A DNA stretch of 55,248 nt from JAFGGG01 sp964638895 (GTDB taxonomy: Bacteria > Spirochaetota > Spirochaetia > SZUA-6 > RPPD01), in assembly GCA_964638895.1 (NCBI GenBank), contig CAZWYY010000020.1, forward strand, positions 1 to 55,248, written 5' to 3'. A program made the translations under genes and the position numbers. Numbering within the stretch: position 1 is the stretch's first letter; each line of letters starts with the position of its first letter. Positions 17,498-27,591 of the stretch are shown here, one piece after another. Under the pieces are notes generated by a model that was given only the letters and a program-made list of their open reading frames with translations, did no database searches and was not told the origin of the DNA.

Positions 17498-18124
17498 ATG
17501 AAGGAACTGTCAAAGAGATCACAGGCGGTAAAAATAAACTTTATAAAAAAGGCGGGCGAGATAATACGGCACGAGGGCACCACAAGCCTTACCGTAAGAA
17601 AATTATCCGAAGCCACCGGATATCATTACGCGGCGATGTATCATTATTTCCAAAGCCTTGATCATTTAATCGCGCATGTTTCATTAGCCTTCCATGAGGA
17701 ATTGAATGAGAAAATAAGAAGCAACTCCAACATAAATTCCAACCCGATTGATATCTATGTCGGCGGCATGATCAGTGTGGCTGAATATGGTTTTAACAAT
17801 CCCAACGCGTTTTTATGTATTTTTGTCGATTCATTCGGCGCCATCCAACGGAATGATGTCATGGAAATAATCAAGAATTCAAGATTATTAAACAACAAAG
17901 GCATAATGCTCAAAAATTTGGCATCGGCCTCCAACATCGGCTTACAGAAAGTAATTGCCTTCGATAAGGCCGCCATGGCTTTAGTGATTGGTTATGTAAT
18001 ATTGCGTAATTCACAAAGGTTCATTGAAACCATGGAAGATGCGCTTAAAAATCTCGAATCAATGCTTCAAAATCTTTGGAACGGAGGACTTGTTAATGAA
18101 AAAAACAATTCTGATCGCGCCTGA
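17498..18124 (+). CDS. TetR-family transcriptional regulator
   Basis: A 208-residue regulator. Residues of about 10-60 hold the TetR domain: NFIKKAGEIIRHEGTTSLTVRKLSEATGYHYAAMYHYFQSLDHLI, with the usual Tyr-Phe ending. The remainder is helical and variable. The ribosome site is weak (GGGA). Its end overlaps the glycosyltransferase gene by 29 nt, so the two form one unit and the regulator probably controls glycosyltransferase expression. The pair is visibly richer in A and T than the operons on either side, which may indicate acquisition. Confidence 0.88.
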   Translation: MKELSKRSQAVKINFIKKAGEIIRHEGTTSLTVRKLSEATGYHYAAMYHYFQSLDHLIAHVSLAFHEELNEKIRSNSNINSNPIDIYVGGMISVAEYGFNNPNAFLCIFVDSFGAIQRNDVMEIIKNSRLLNNKGIMLKNLASASNIGLQKVIAFDKAAMALVIGYVILRNSQRFIETMEDALKNLESMLQNLWNGGLVNEKNNSDRA

Positions 18125-19415
18125 ATACGCACTGGCGGATCTCGCGGAATCACATCGTATGGCAAGCGTTGCAAAAGCGTTTATAAACGCGGGTCATGAA
18201 GTATATATTTTAGGGAAAGGAAGATATGATTACCTGTTCGATAATCCCGAATTCAAAACCGTTGAGATACCTTATGATTATGAATGGATGACGGAAGAAA
18301 AATTTTTGCAAATACACGATATGGATACGCATGGATTGGATTTTATCACAGACAAGGAATTGGATGTTTTCGTAACGGAAGAAGTGAGTTTGATAACCCA
18401 TATAAAACCCGATGTCGTGATTACGGGCTTTAGGCCGACCATGTCCGTCTCAACGAAAATTACAAAAACGCCGCTGGTCTGGATATTATCGGCGAGCGTG
18501 AGCGACCTGTTTGAAAAATACGGGCTCCAGACACAACCGCATGGATTTTATAACTCGATGAACGCTCCGAAACTGATTTCTAAGATTATTCATCCAAGAT
18601 TATTATTATCAATTTTAAAACATGCTTATTTAATGCCTAAATGGTACGGTTCCTGGAATAAGATTATGCGAAAGCACAAATTACGAAAATTTAAGAATTT
18701 GATGGGACTCACCAAAGGTGATTTTAATCTCATGTCGGACGCCCCTGAGTTGTTTCCTGAATTCAAGGATATTCCCCCTTATTATGATTTTTGCGGACCA
18801 TTATTACCCGAAATGAACATACCGACACCCGAGGTTTTAAAGAAATATAAAAAAAATAAAAATCGTCCTGTCATCTTTTTTTCAATGGGTTCAAGCGGTA
18901 ATCCGAATATTTTCAAACAAATTGTTTACAGCTTCGAAAACAAACCTTATGACGTTTTTGTCGCAACAACATCAATCATTACAAAGGAAGAATTGGAATA
19001 CATACCCAAAAACATTTTTGTTGAAAAGTATTTTCCCGCGATTGAGTTAACCGAAAAAGCGGACCTTGTAATCATCCACGGCGGACAAGGAACCGTCTAT
19101 ACGACAATATTCGGCGGCACCCCGTTTATCGGAATACCCATGTTCGCCGAACAGCAGTGGAATTTGGAAACTGCCGCCAGAAATGATTGCGGCATTATTA
19201 TTCCAAGACCGGGGTTCATGATAAAACTGCTTCACGATGCAATAACCGAAATATTATCTGATGTCAAATATCGGAAAAACATCCAAGCGTTGCGAAGTAA
19301 TATTATCAAATATCACAATGATTCAAATTACTATCCGCCGAAAATAGCGGTGAATAAAATAATAAATTTTCTTGATAAGAAAGAAATTTCCTATTTTGAT
19401 GTAAATGACTATTAG
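18096..19415 (+). CDS. GT1-family UDP-glycosyltransferase (MGT/UGT-like)
   Basis: A 439-residue GT-B glycosyltransferase. The N-terminal acceptor domain begins ILIAPEYALADLAESHRMASVAKAFINAGHEVYILG. The C-terminal donor domain carries the family-1 motif VIIHGGQGTVYTTIFGGTPFIGIPMFAEQQWN. Members transfer a sugar from a nucleotide donor to lipids, macrolides or other small hydrophobic acceptors. Start set at ATG 18096 because GGAGG lies 8-12 nt upstream and homology starts there; the frame is open 24 codons further. It overlaps the TetR gene by 29 nt. Low GC relative to neighbours suggests horizontal gain. The acceptor is not predictable. Confidence 0.88.
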   Translation: MKKTILIAPEYALADLAESHRMASVAKAFINAGHEVYILGKGRYDYLFDNPEFKTVEIPYDYEWMTEEKFLQIHDMDTHGLDFITDKELDVFVTEEVSLITHIKPDVVITGFRPTMSVSTKITKTPLVWILSASVSDLFEKYGLQTQPHGFYNSMNAPKLISKIIHPRLLLSILKHAYLMPKWYGSWNKIMRKHKLRKFKNLMGLTKGDFNLMSDAPELFPEFKDIPPYYDFCGPLLPEMNIPTPEVLKKYKKNKNRPVIFFSMGSSGNPNIFKQIVYSFENKPYDVFVATTSIITKEELEYIPKNIFVEKYFPAIELTEKADLVIIHGGQGTVYTTIFGGTPFIGIPMFAEQQWNLETAARNDCGIIIPRPGFMIKLLHDAITEILSDVKYRKNIQALRSNIIKYHNDSNYYPPKIAVNKIINFLDKKEISYFDVNDY

Positions 19416-19537
19416 CAAGTTTCTAAAAACGAAACGCGGCGGCGGGGTTGCCGCGGGAAGCACGTATTACCGCGCTTTGTCGAGTGCATAGGGTGCGGGG
19501 GACCGCGCCCGCCCCAAGCGCCTCAAAATATCAAGAA

Positions 19538-19568
19538 GTATGCGGCCATTTTACCGGGCCGTCCACAC
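19538..19568. repeat. Short GC-rich intergenic hairpin motif, copy 1
   Basis: The sequence reads GTATGCGGCC, then ATTTTACCGG, then GCCGTCC. CGGCC and GGCCG arms can form a short stem. The same elements recur at 44119 (ATGCGGCC and CATTTTACCGG), and GTATGCGGCCGC recurs at 48028 and 52428. The rest of the 165-nt gap (19416-19580) is GC-rich with no gene. Confidence 0.4.
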
Positions 19569-19580
19569 GGAGAGGCTCTT

Positions 19581-21115
19581 TTATTCCCACTCAATGGTGG
19601 CCGGGGGTTTGCTGGACACGTCGTAGACCACGCGCCCGATCTCTTTGACGGAATTAGTAATCATGGCGGAAATCTCCAGGAGGTCTTTGGAGGAAAAGGG
19701 AAACACGTCGGCGGTCATACCGTCGCGGGATACAACCGCGCGCAGGGCCAGCACGTACCCGTAGCGGCGCATGTCGCCGCTTACCCCAACGGAGCGCAGC
19801 GGTAAAAGAACGCAAAAGGCCTGCCAGATCTGGTCATAAAGGCCGCGTTTTTTTAACTCATTAATATAGATATAATCCGCTTCCTTAAGCACCGAGAGCT
19901 TTTCCGCGGTTATCTCCCCCAGAATGCGCACCGCCAGCCCCGGCCCGGGAAACGGATGGCGTCCGATGATCGCGGGCTGCAGCCCCAACCGCATGCCCAG
20001 CCTGCGCACCTCGTCCTTATACAGCATGGCCAGCGGTTCCACCAACAGCCCCTGGGCGCGCTTGGCCTCCACCAGGGGTGAGCGGACGTTATGGTGTGAT
20101 TTGATGACATGGGCCTTTTTACCCACTCCCTTGCCCGATTCGATCATGTCGGTATACAGGGTGCCCTGGGCCAGGAAGGCGTCGTCAATCCCCAGCTTCT
20201 TTATCTCCCGTTCCTGTACGCTGATGAACATATCGCCGATGATGCGCCTTTTTTGCTCCGGATCGGAGACGCCGGCCAGGGCGCTTAGAAAATCCTGTTC
20301 GGCTTTAATATGGTGGATGTGCACGGCCCCCAATTGGGCCAGGCCCGCCTCCACCTCGCGCGATTCATCCTTACGCATCAGCCCGGTGTCGATGTACATG
20401 AGGTGCACACGTTCCGCATCAAGGGCTTCAAGCAGCAAACCCGCGGCCACGGAAGAGTCCACGCCCCCGGAGATCAGAAGCAGCACCTTGTGTTCGCCCA
20501 CATGGTTTTTGATCTCTTCCACGCCGGCGCGCAGGTAGGCATCCACGTCCCACTCCTTGCGCGCGCCGCAAATGCGCACGCTGAAGTTCTCAAGGATCTC
20601 GTTTCCGAACTCACAGTGGGTCACCTCCGGGTGAAACTGCAGCCCGAACACCGGCCTGTCGTGCCGTCCCACCACTGCAGGGATCTTGTTTTCGGTTTGG
20701 GCGATCACCTCGAACCCGGCGGCCGTTTGCTCGATGGTATCCCCGTGGCTCATCCAGGAAACAAAGCCGTCGGCCACGCCTTTAAGCAGGGGGGACTCCT
20801 GTTTAATATACACCCTGGCCCGGCCGTACTCCTTTTTGGAGTGAGGAGTGACCTTGCCGCCCAGGTCAAAGGTCATGCGCTGCAGCCCGTAGCAGATTCC
20901 CAGCAGGGGCAGTTCAAGCGAATACAAGGAAGGGTCGGGACGGGGCGCGTCCTCATCGTATACTGATTCAGGCGAGCCGGAAAGTATTATGCCCTTGACA
21001 TCGGCGAGCAACGCGGGTGTAAGCGGTGAATCCCCGGGAACCACCTCCGAGTACACCCCCAACTCCCTGATCCTGCGCCCGATAAGCTGTGTGGTCTGGC
21101 TGCCGAAATCCAGAA

Positions 21116-21131
<16 letters not shown>
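19581..21131 (-). CDS. guaA: GMP synthase (glutamine-hydrolysing)
   Basis: A 516-residue two-domain enzyme converting XMP, ATP and glutamine to GMP in the cytoplasm. The class I glutamine amidotransferase domain has its nucleophile in GICYG (Cys 80) and the His/Glu pair in FHPEVTH (His 167, Glu 169). The ATP pyrophosphatase domain has the PP-loop SGGVDSS at residues 221-227. The C-terminal dimerisation domain ends RVVYDVSSKPPATIEWE, the usual terminus. It is the last gene of the purB-guaB-purA-guaA operon and overlaps purA by 16 nt. No damage seen. Confidence 0.98.
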
Positions 21132-22341
<1,210 letters not shown>

Positions 22342-22345
<4 letters not shown>

Positions 22346-23796
22346 AGGTAACTCCCGAATTTAACCGAATAGTTCGGCGTTTCTCGAGAGATATATATAT
22401 CATGTGCGTGACTTTCTTTTAACCCCGCCTGGGAGATTTTTATGAATTTTTTGTAGTTCCTTAGTTTTTCCACGGTATCGCACCCGCAATAGCCCATGCC
22501 CTTGCACAGTCCCATCACAAGCTGGTACAGGAAGGGTTTGAGCTCGCCTTTATAGGGAACGCGACCCTCTATGCCTTCCGGCACGATCTCCGTTTCGGCC
22601 CTCATCTGGTAGCGCCCGCCGGAGCCCTGCTCAATGGCCCCGATGGAGCCCATGCCCCGGTACTCCTTGAACATCCTGCCCTCGTAGATGATCTCGTGTC
22701 CGGGCGCTTCTTTCAACCCGGCGAACAGGTTGCCGATCATCACGGTGCTCGCACCGGCGGCCAGGGCCTTGGTAATGTCTCCGGAGTATTTGATGCCGCC
22801 GTCCGCTATTACCGGGATGCGCTGTTTGTCCGCCTCTTCCGCGCACTCCCAGATGGCGGAGAACTGGGGCACCCCGATGCCGGCGATAATCCTTGTGGTG
22901 CAAATGGAGCCGGGCCCCACCCCCACCTTGATCGCGTCCGCGCCCGCGTCTATCAGATGTTTGGTGCCCTCCCTGGTGGCCGTGTTGCCGCCGATTACGA
23001 GAATGTTTTTGTACTGCTTCTTGATGGCCGTAATCGCGGAAAGCACGTTTTTGGAATCACCATGCGCGGTGTCGATAACCACCAGGTCCACCATGGCCTC
23101 CTGCAGCTGGAGCATACGCTCCTGATAGTCATAGGGCGAGACCGCGGCCGCCACAAGCAGCCTGCCCTTTTTATCCAGGGCCGCATTGGGGAAGCGTTGG
23201 TGCTTCTCAAGGTCCTTCACCGTAATCAGTCCGATCAGCCTGTTCTGGGAATCCACCACGGGCAGCTTCTCAATCCGGTGTTTGTCGAACTTTTTCTGCG
23301 CGCTTGACACGCTGGCGCTGTTCGTTTCAACGATGGGATCGGCGGTCATGACCTTTTCTATGGTCAGGCTCTCATCGTCGCAGAAGCGCATGTCCCTTCT
23401 GGTCAGGATGCCGCACAGTTTGCCTTCATCCAACACCGGAAGCCCCGAAATATCATGCTCCTTCATGATGGAAAGCGCGTCGGCCACGGTCTGATTCTTG
23501 TTCACGGTAACCGGCATATCAATAATCCAGTTAAGGAATCGCTTTACATGGGCCACCTGGCGCGCCTGTTCCTGGGACGGCAGGTTCATATGAATCACCC
23601 CCAGGCCTCCTTCCAGGGCCAGGGCGATGGCCAGCTCCTCCTCGGTGACCGTATCCATAGCCGCGGACAGTACGGGCACGTTCAGATCGATATTGCCCGC
23701 CAGCCGCGTTTTCAAATTAATCTCATCCGGCAGCACCTCCGAGTACGAGGGAACGATAAGAATATCGTCAAAACTCAGTCCTTCTTTTATGTTCAC
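22342..23796 (-). CDS. guaB: Inosine-5'-monophosphate dehydrogenase
   Basis: A 484-residue enzyme oxidising IMP to XMP with NAD, the committed step to GMP. The TIM barrel is interrupted by two CBS domains (about residues 95-200), which usually sense adenine and guanine nucleotides. The active-site loop VGVGPGSICTTRI places the catalytic cysteine at residue 299. The flap region EGRVPYKGELKPFLYQLVMGLCKGMGYCG is normal. It sits between purB and purA with 4-nt overlaps at both ends, giving the operon both branches from IMP. Confidence 0.98.
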
Positions 23797-25232
23797 GTTA
23801 ATGCCTCCTGTAACTCTTTTATTTTCCCTGCATATTTTTCAGCCAGGCGCAGCGCCTTATCCGCCGCCGTTCCCTGGTAAAGCTCGGGATGGGAGAAAAA
23901 ATGGGACGCGTCCGTATTCATTACCTTTGACAGTTGTGTACTGATTGTGTTCCAGGATTTTGCGTCGTCTTTAAGCACCTGGACCAGGGGTTTGCCCTGC
24001 TCCTCACACGCCAGGGTGGCCCGCCGTATCACCTCGTGCGCGTCAGCTTCACCGCCAAGGGCCAGAAGAATGTAGGCGGCCTCGGCCAGGACGGCGTCAC
24101 CCGCGCCTTCAAGGTTCTTTTTCATCCGCTCCCGGTCCACGGTCAGCCCTTCAATAATCTTTTTCATGCGCCCGGCCGCGAAGCAGAATCCGGCGATAAA
24201 ATCCGCGATAAAGCGCTGCGAGGCCGAGTTGGAGAGGTCCCGCTGGTGTTCGGAGATCTGGTCCATGAACATGGTGATCACCCTGGGCATGAAGGCCTTC
24301 CACAGGCTTTTTACATGCTCGGCGTTCCACGGGTTGCGTTTTTGCGGCATGGTGGACGACCCCACCTGTTGTTTGGAAAAAGACTCCCGCACCTCCGCCA
24401 ATTCGGAGCGCTGCAGGTGCCGCAGGTCGTCGGCCAGGTTGGCGATGATGCCGAAGGCCGTATTCAGCTCAAGCAGCAGCTCCAGGAGGTACTCCGGCTC
24501 CACAAGCTGCGTGGAGTACTCCGAGGGTTCGATTCCCAGGCTGGAAAGCACATCGGCCTCAAGCTTTTCCGGATCGGGAGAGATCATGCTGCCGGCGTTA
24601 TAGGCGCCCACGGCCCCGGCCAGTTTGCCCCGCAGGTTGCGTGATTTTTGCTCCATGCGCTCCAGGGACTGCCCCAGGCGCGACACATACTCGGCCACGG
24701 CATAGCCGAAGGTGACCGGCACCGCGTGCTGGCCGTGGGTGCGCCCCACCTGGATGGTGTGCGCCTCATCTCGGCTAAGTTTTACCAGCCCGGCTTCCAA
24801 CTCAAGCAGCAGGGGCAGCACCACCCTGCGCACCGCGTCCTTTACGCGCAGCGAGAAGGCGGTATCCAGAATGTCAACGGAAGTGGCGCCCACGTGCACC
24901 AGGTGGCTCACCTGCGCCGGCACCTTGGTCTTCAGTACGTTCACCAGGGCCCTGATGTTGTGCCTGGTTTTTTCTTCCTCACGGTACACCTCTTCCGGAT
25001 CGACCCTTTCCGGGACTTCATCCAACGCGGAAATTAATTTTTTGGTATTGCCGTCCAGATTTTGGGCCAGGGGAATAAGCGCCTTAAGCAAGGCAATCTC
25101 AACCTTGACACAATACCCCACCGCGGCTTCCTCGCTGAGGTAGCGGGCCAGCGCTTCATGGAGTTCCCGGTTCGATATATAATAACGATGGTCAAGCGGT
25201 GACAGGTTTAGATAAATATTTCTCTTTTCCAT
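23793..25232 (-). CDS. purB: Adenylosuccinate lyase
   Basis: A 479-residue fumarase/aspartase superfamily lyase splitting adenylosuccinate (and SAICAR) to release fumarate. The signature loop GSSTMPQKRNP is at residues 291-301, and GRTHGQHAVP carries the catalytic histidine (166). The N-terminus NLSPLDHRYYI resembles E. coli PurB (VSPVDGRYG), so the ATG at 25232 is well placed. There is no Shine-Dalgarno sequence before it and a promoter-like -10 box ends 5 nt upstream, which suggests a leaderless mRNA. It is the first gene of the four-gene purine operon. Confidence 0.97.
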   Translation of the reverse strand: MEKRNIYLNLSPLDHRYYISNRELHEALARYLSEEAAVGYCVKVEIALLKALIPLAQNLDGNTKKLISALDEVPERVDPEEVYREEEKTRHNIRALVNVLKTKVPAQVSHLVHVGATSVDILDTAFSLRVKDAVRRVVLPLLLELEAGLVKLSRDEAHTIQVGRTHGQHAVPVTFGYAVAEYVSRLGQSLERMEQKSRNLRGKLAGAVGAYNAGSMISPDPEKLEADVLSSLGIEPSEYSTQLVEPEYLLELLLELNTAFGIIANLADDLRHLQRSELAEVRESFSKQQVGSSTMPQKRNPWNAEHVKSLWKAFMPRVITMFMDQISEHQRDLSNSASQRFIADFIAGFCFAAGRMKKIIEGLTVDRERMKKNLEGAGDAVLAEAAYILLALGGEADAHEVIRRATLACEEQGKPLVQVLKDDAKSWNTISTQLSKVMNTDASHFFSHPELYQGTAADKALRLAEKYAGKIKELQEALT

Positions 25233-25237
25233 AGGCT

Positions 25238-25265
25238 ATTATACTTAAAATATTTTTTTTGTCCA
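25238..25265 (-). promoter_or_regulatory. Probable promoter of the purine operon, giving a leaderless transcript
   Basis: On the minus strand TGGACA (25260-25265) and TATAAT (25238-25243) are separated by 16 nt. The purB ATG begins 5 nt after the -10 box, so transcription would start at or beside the start codon. There is no room for, and no trace of, a ribosome-binding site or purine riboswitch. Confidence 0.6.
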
Positions 25266-25284
25266 GTGTATATAAATATATCTG

Positions 25285-25313
25285 TTGCAATGTTTTATGT
25301 TCAGTTCTATAAA
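25285..25313 (+). promoter_or_regulatory. Probable sigma-70 promoter of the sigma-factor gene
   Basis: TTGCAA (25285-25290), 17 nt spacer, TATAAA (25308-25313). The sigma gene starts at 25331 with an AGAGGT between. It lies back to back with the purine promoter. Pattern match only. Confidence 0.5.
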
Positions 25314-25330
25314 AGAGGTACGGGTATTCT

Positions 25331-26212
25331 ATGCAAAGCGCATCTATTCTTGAAAAGGCGGCGGATGAAACGCTGGTAAAAAAATCACTGCAGGGCGACT
25401 CTGCCGCCCTGGAAACACTGGTCCAACGCTACCAGCATTGGGTATATAACCTTGTGCTCCGTATGGTATATGATCCACTTGAGGCGGATGACATCACCCA
25501 GGACATTCTGATAAAAATCATCACAAATCTCGGGACATTTGAGGAAATGAGCAGATTTAAAACCTGGCTTTACCGTGTCGCCTGCAATCACATTCTCAAT
25601 GTTAAAAAATCCCGTGCTTCCGGCTTCAGGCGATACTGGAACAAGATTCAAAATATTCCGGATGCCGAAATCGCCGACGCCAAAACCATGGGGGTAGAGA
25701 ATTCCCTTATCATCAACGAGATCAAATTCGAATGCATGCTGGGCATGCTCATCTGCCTGAAACCAAAGCAACGTCTTGCGTTTATTCTCGGCGCCCTGTT
25801 TCAATTTGAAGATACGGTTGCCGCGGGAATTCTGAGGATAACGCGGGTCAATTTTAGAAAAATCCTTTCCCGGTCCCGTGGGCAGTTATATAACTTTATG
25901 TATGATAAATGTTCGCTCATGAAACCGGGCAACCCCTGCCGGTGCGGCAGAAAGGTAAAGGGCATGATAGAAGCAGGAATTGTGGATCCCCGGAACCTGC
26001 GCTTCAATTCCTCTTATGTTAAAAAGGTAAAACAGATGATCCCTCGTAAATTGAAGGAATTTTCCAACGTCTACGATGCCAAGGTTATCGACCTGTTTCG
26101 CGACCACCCGTTTAAGAATCAGCCCGATTTTAACAAAAAGCTGTCCCGTCTGATCAATATCGACGCCTTGTTAACATTGTTTTCCGTGGAAAATCCGCCG
26201 CGCCGGCAATAA
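25331..26212 (+). CDS. ECF-type RNA polymerase sigma factor with Cys-containing C-terminal extension
   Basis: A 293-residue sigma factor. Region 2 spans about residues 25-95 (ETLVQRYQHWVYNLVLRMVYDPLEADDITQDILIKI, then FKTWLYRVACNHILN). A region-4-like helix-turn-helix spans about 140-190 (LKPKQRLAFILGALFQFEDTVAAGILRITRVNFRKILSR). A C-terminal extension of about 100 residues follows, beginning CSLMKPGNPCRCGRKVKGMIEAGIVDP, with cysteines 194, 203 and 205. I recall a similar NPCRC tail in a subgroup of ECF factors but cannot assign its function. No anti-sigma factor is visible next to it. The following ankyrin lipoproteins and permease run in the same direction and may be its targets. Confidence 0.85.
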   Translation: MQSASILEKAADETLVKKSLQGDSAALETLVQRYQHWVYNLVLRMVYDPLEADDITQDILIKIITNLGTFEEMSRFKTWLYRVACNHILNVKKSRASGFRRYWNKIQNIPDAEIADAKTMGVENSLIINEIKFECMLGMLICLKPKQRLAFILGALFQFEDTVAAGILRITRVNFRKILSRSRGQLYNFMYDKCSLMKPGNPCRCGRKVKGMIEAGIVDPRNLRFNSSYVKKVKQMIPRKLKEFSNVYDAKVIDLFRDHPFKNQPDFNKKLSRLINIDALLTLFSVENPPRRQ

Positions 26213-26287
26213 TCTCTGAAAAACTGTCACACACTTCGTTTTTATCTGTCTAACCTTTATAACACAAATCAAACAAGGAGTGTGTGC

Positions 26288-26854
26288 ATGAAAAAGATTA
26301 TGTATATTTCAGCGCTTTTATGCCTTGGACTCATAAGCTGCGGCAAACAGGAAGATACCGGGACGCGCCTGTTTAAGGCCATCTACGACAACAATATCGA
26401 TACCATAAAAGAACTGCTGGCCGGAGGGATCGATGTAAACGGGTATGCTTCGAATGACGGTGATTCCGCGCTTACCTACGCGATCCTGACCGGAACGTGC
26501 GACATGGTGAACCTACTGCTGGAAAACGGCGCTAAACCGAATAAGAAACAAGCCGGAGACCATTGGGACAACATGGCGATTCCCCTGGCCCTCACCCTCA
26601 ATAAATTGGATATGGCCCAAACACTGATCACATACGGCATGGGAGCGGACGCGAAAAGCATCCATAATTCCACCCTGCTCATTTACGCGTCATGCAAGGG
26701 GTACACGGACCTGGTTAAGGCCCTGCTTGCCGGCCGGCAGGTGGATGTGAATCACAGGGGAGGATTTCATAATCAGACCGCCCTGCAAAGGGCCAAGACG
26801 CAAGGACATGATGATATCGTTCAACTCCTGACAGAGGCGGGTGCAGAGGAATAA
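26288..26854 (+). CDS. Ankyrin-repeat lipoprotein 1
   Basis: A 188-residue exported protein. KKIMYISALLCLGLISC is a lipoprotein signal with the cysteine at residue 18. The body is ankyrin repeats (RLFKAIYDNNIDTIKELLAGGIDVN; ALTYAILTGTCDMVNLLLENGAKPN; LLIYASCKGYTDLVKALLAG; ALQRAKTQGHDDIVQLLTEAGA). Start set at ATG 26288 because AAGGAG lies 7-8 nt upstream, not at the GTG two codons earlier. The next gene encodes a clear paralogue. Ankyrin repeats bind proteins; the partner is unknown. Confidence 0.87.
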   Translation: MKKIMYISALLCLGLISCGKQEDTGTRLFKAIYDNNIDTIKELLAGGIDVNGYASNDGDSALTYAILTGTCDMVNLLLENGAKPNKKQAGDHWDNMAIPLALTLNKLDMAQTLITYGMGADAKSIHNSTLLIYASCKGYTDLVKALLAGRQVDVNHRGGFHNQTALQRAKTQGHDDIVQLLTEAGAEE

Positions 26855-27016
26855 CTTTGAAACGAACTATCTCGTGATTTTATGAAACATATCTTGGGCT
26901 ACGGTGAATATATATAATAATAATATAAAACTCTGTACAATCATATTGCATCTCTTATATTTATATGCTATTATTTTAGCATTTAATACAAAAATTTGTT
27001 GGCGAACGGGGATTTT

Positions 27017-27589
27017 ATGAAAAAAGTTTTTTTTATTACGGCATTATTGTGTTTGGTTCTGATAGGCTGCTGTAATCAGGAAGACAGCGACACCCGTCTT
27101 TTCAGGGCCATTTACAACAACGAACTGGATACGGTTAAAAAATTAATTGATGAGAGTATTGATATTAACGCGTACAATTCCGAGGCAGGCGATCCTACGC
27201 TTATCTACGCAATTCTTACCGGAACCGATGATATGGTGAAATTGCTGCTCGATAACGGAGTGGAACAGAATCCAGAGCAGCCCGGAGAGCATTGGGACAA
27301 CATGACGATCCCGTTAGCCATTTCTTTGAACAAAATGGATATCGTCGAAACACTTATCAAAAGAAAAGTGGGCACGGATGCAAAGAGCATTAAAGATTCA
27401 ACCTTACTAATTCATGCATCCTGCAAGGGCTATACCGATATAGTCAAAGCCTTGATAGAAAGCGGCGACATAGATATCAACCATAAGGGACGACAGGCCA
27501 CCGGAGAAGCTACCGCTTTGGATGAAGTAAAATCCCACGGACGTGAAGAGGTCGTAAAACTGCTTTTGGATGCGGGGGCAGAGGATTAA
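27017..27589 (+). CDS. Ankyrin-repeat lipoprotein 2, paralogue of the preceding gene
   Basis: A 190-residue protein collinear with the ankyrin lipoprotein before it: shared EDxxTRLFxAIYxN, DMVxLLLxNG, EHWDNM and SCKGYTDxVKAL segments. Its signal peptide is KKVFFITALLCLVLIGC with the lipobox cysteine at residue 18. Start at ATG 27017, preceded by CGGGGA. The 162-nt gap before it holds AT-rich sequence and no gene, so it probably has its own promoter. It ends 2 nt before the permease GTG, so those two are co-transcribed. The two lipoproteins appear to be a local duplication. Confidence 0.87.
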   Translation: MKKVFFITALLCLVLIGCCNQEDSDTRLFRAIYNNELDTVKKLIDESIDINAYNSEAGDPTLIYAILTGTDDMVKLLLDNGVEQNPEQPGEHWDNMTIPLAISLNKMDIVETLIKRKVGTDAKSIKDSTLLIHASCKGYTDIVKALIESGDIDINHKGRQATGEATALDEVKSHGREEVVKLLLDAGAED

Positions 27590-27591
27590 CG

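Noticed and set aside
24520..24545. GGTTCGATTCCC resembling a tRNA T-arm
   Set aside because: Inside purB, with no acceptor stem or anticodon arm around it; the protein is conserved across it.
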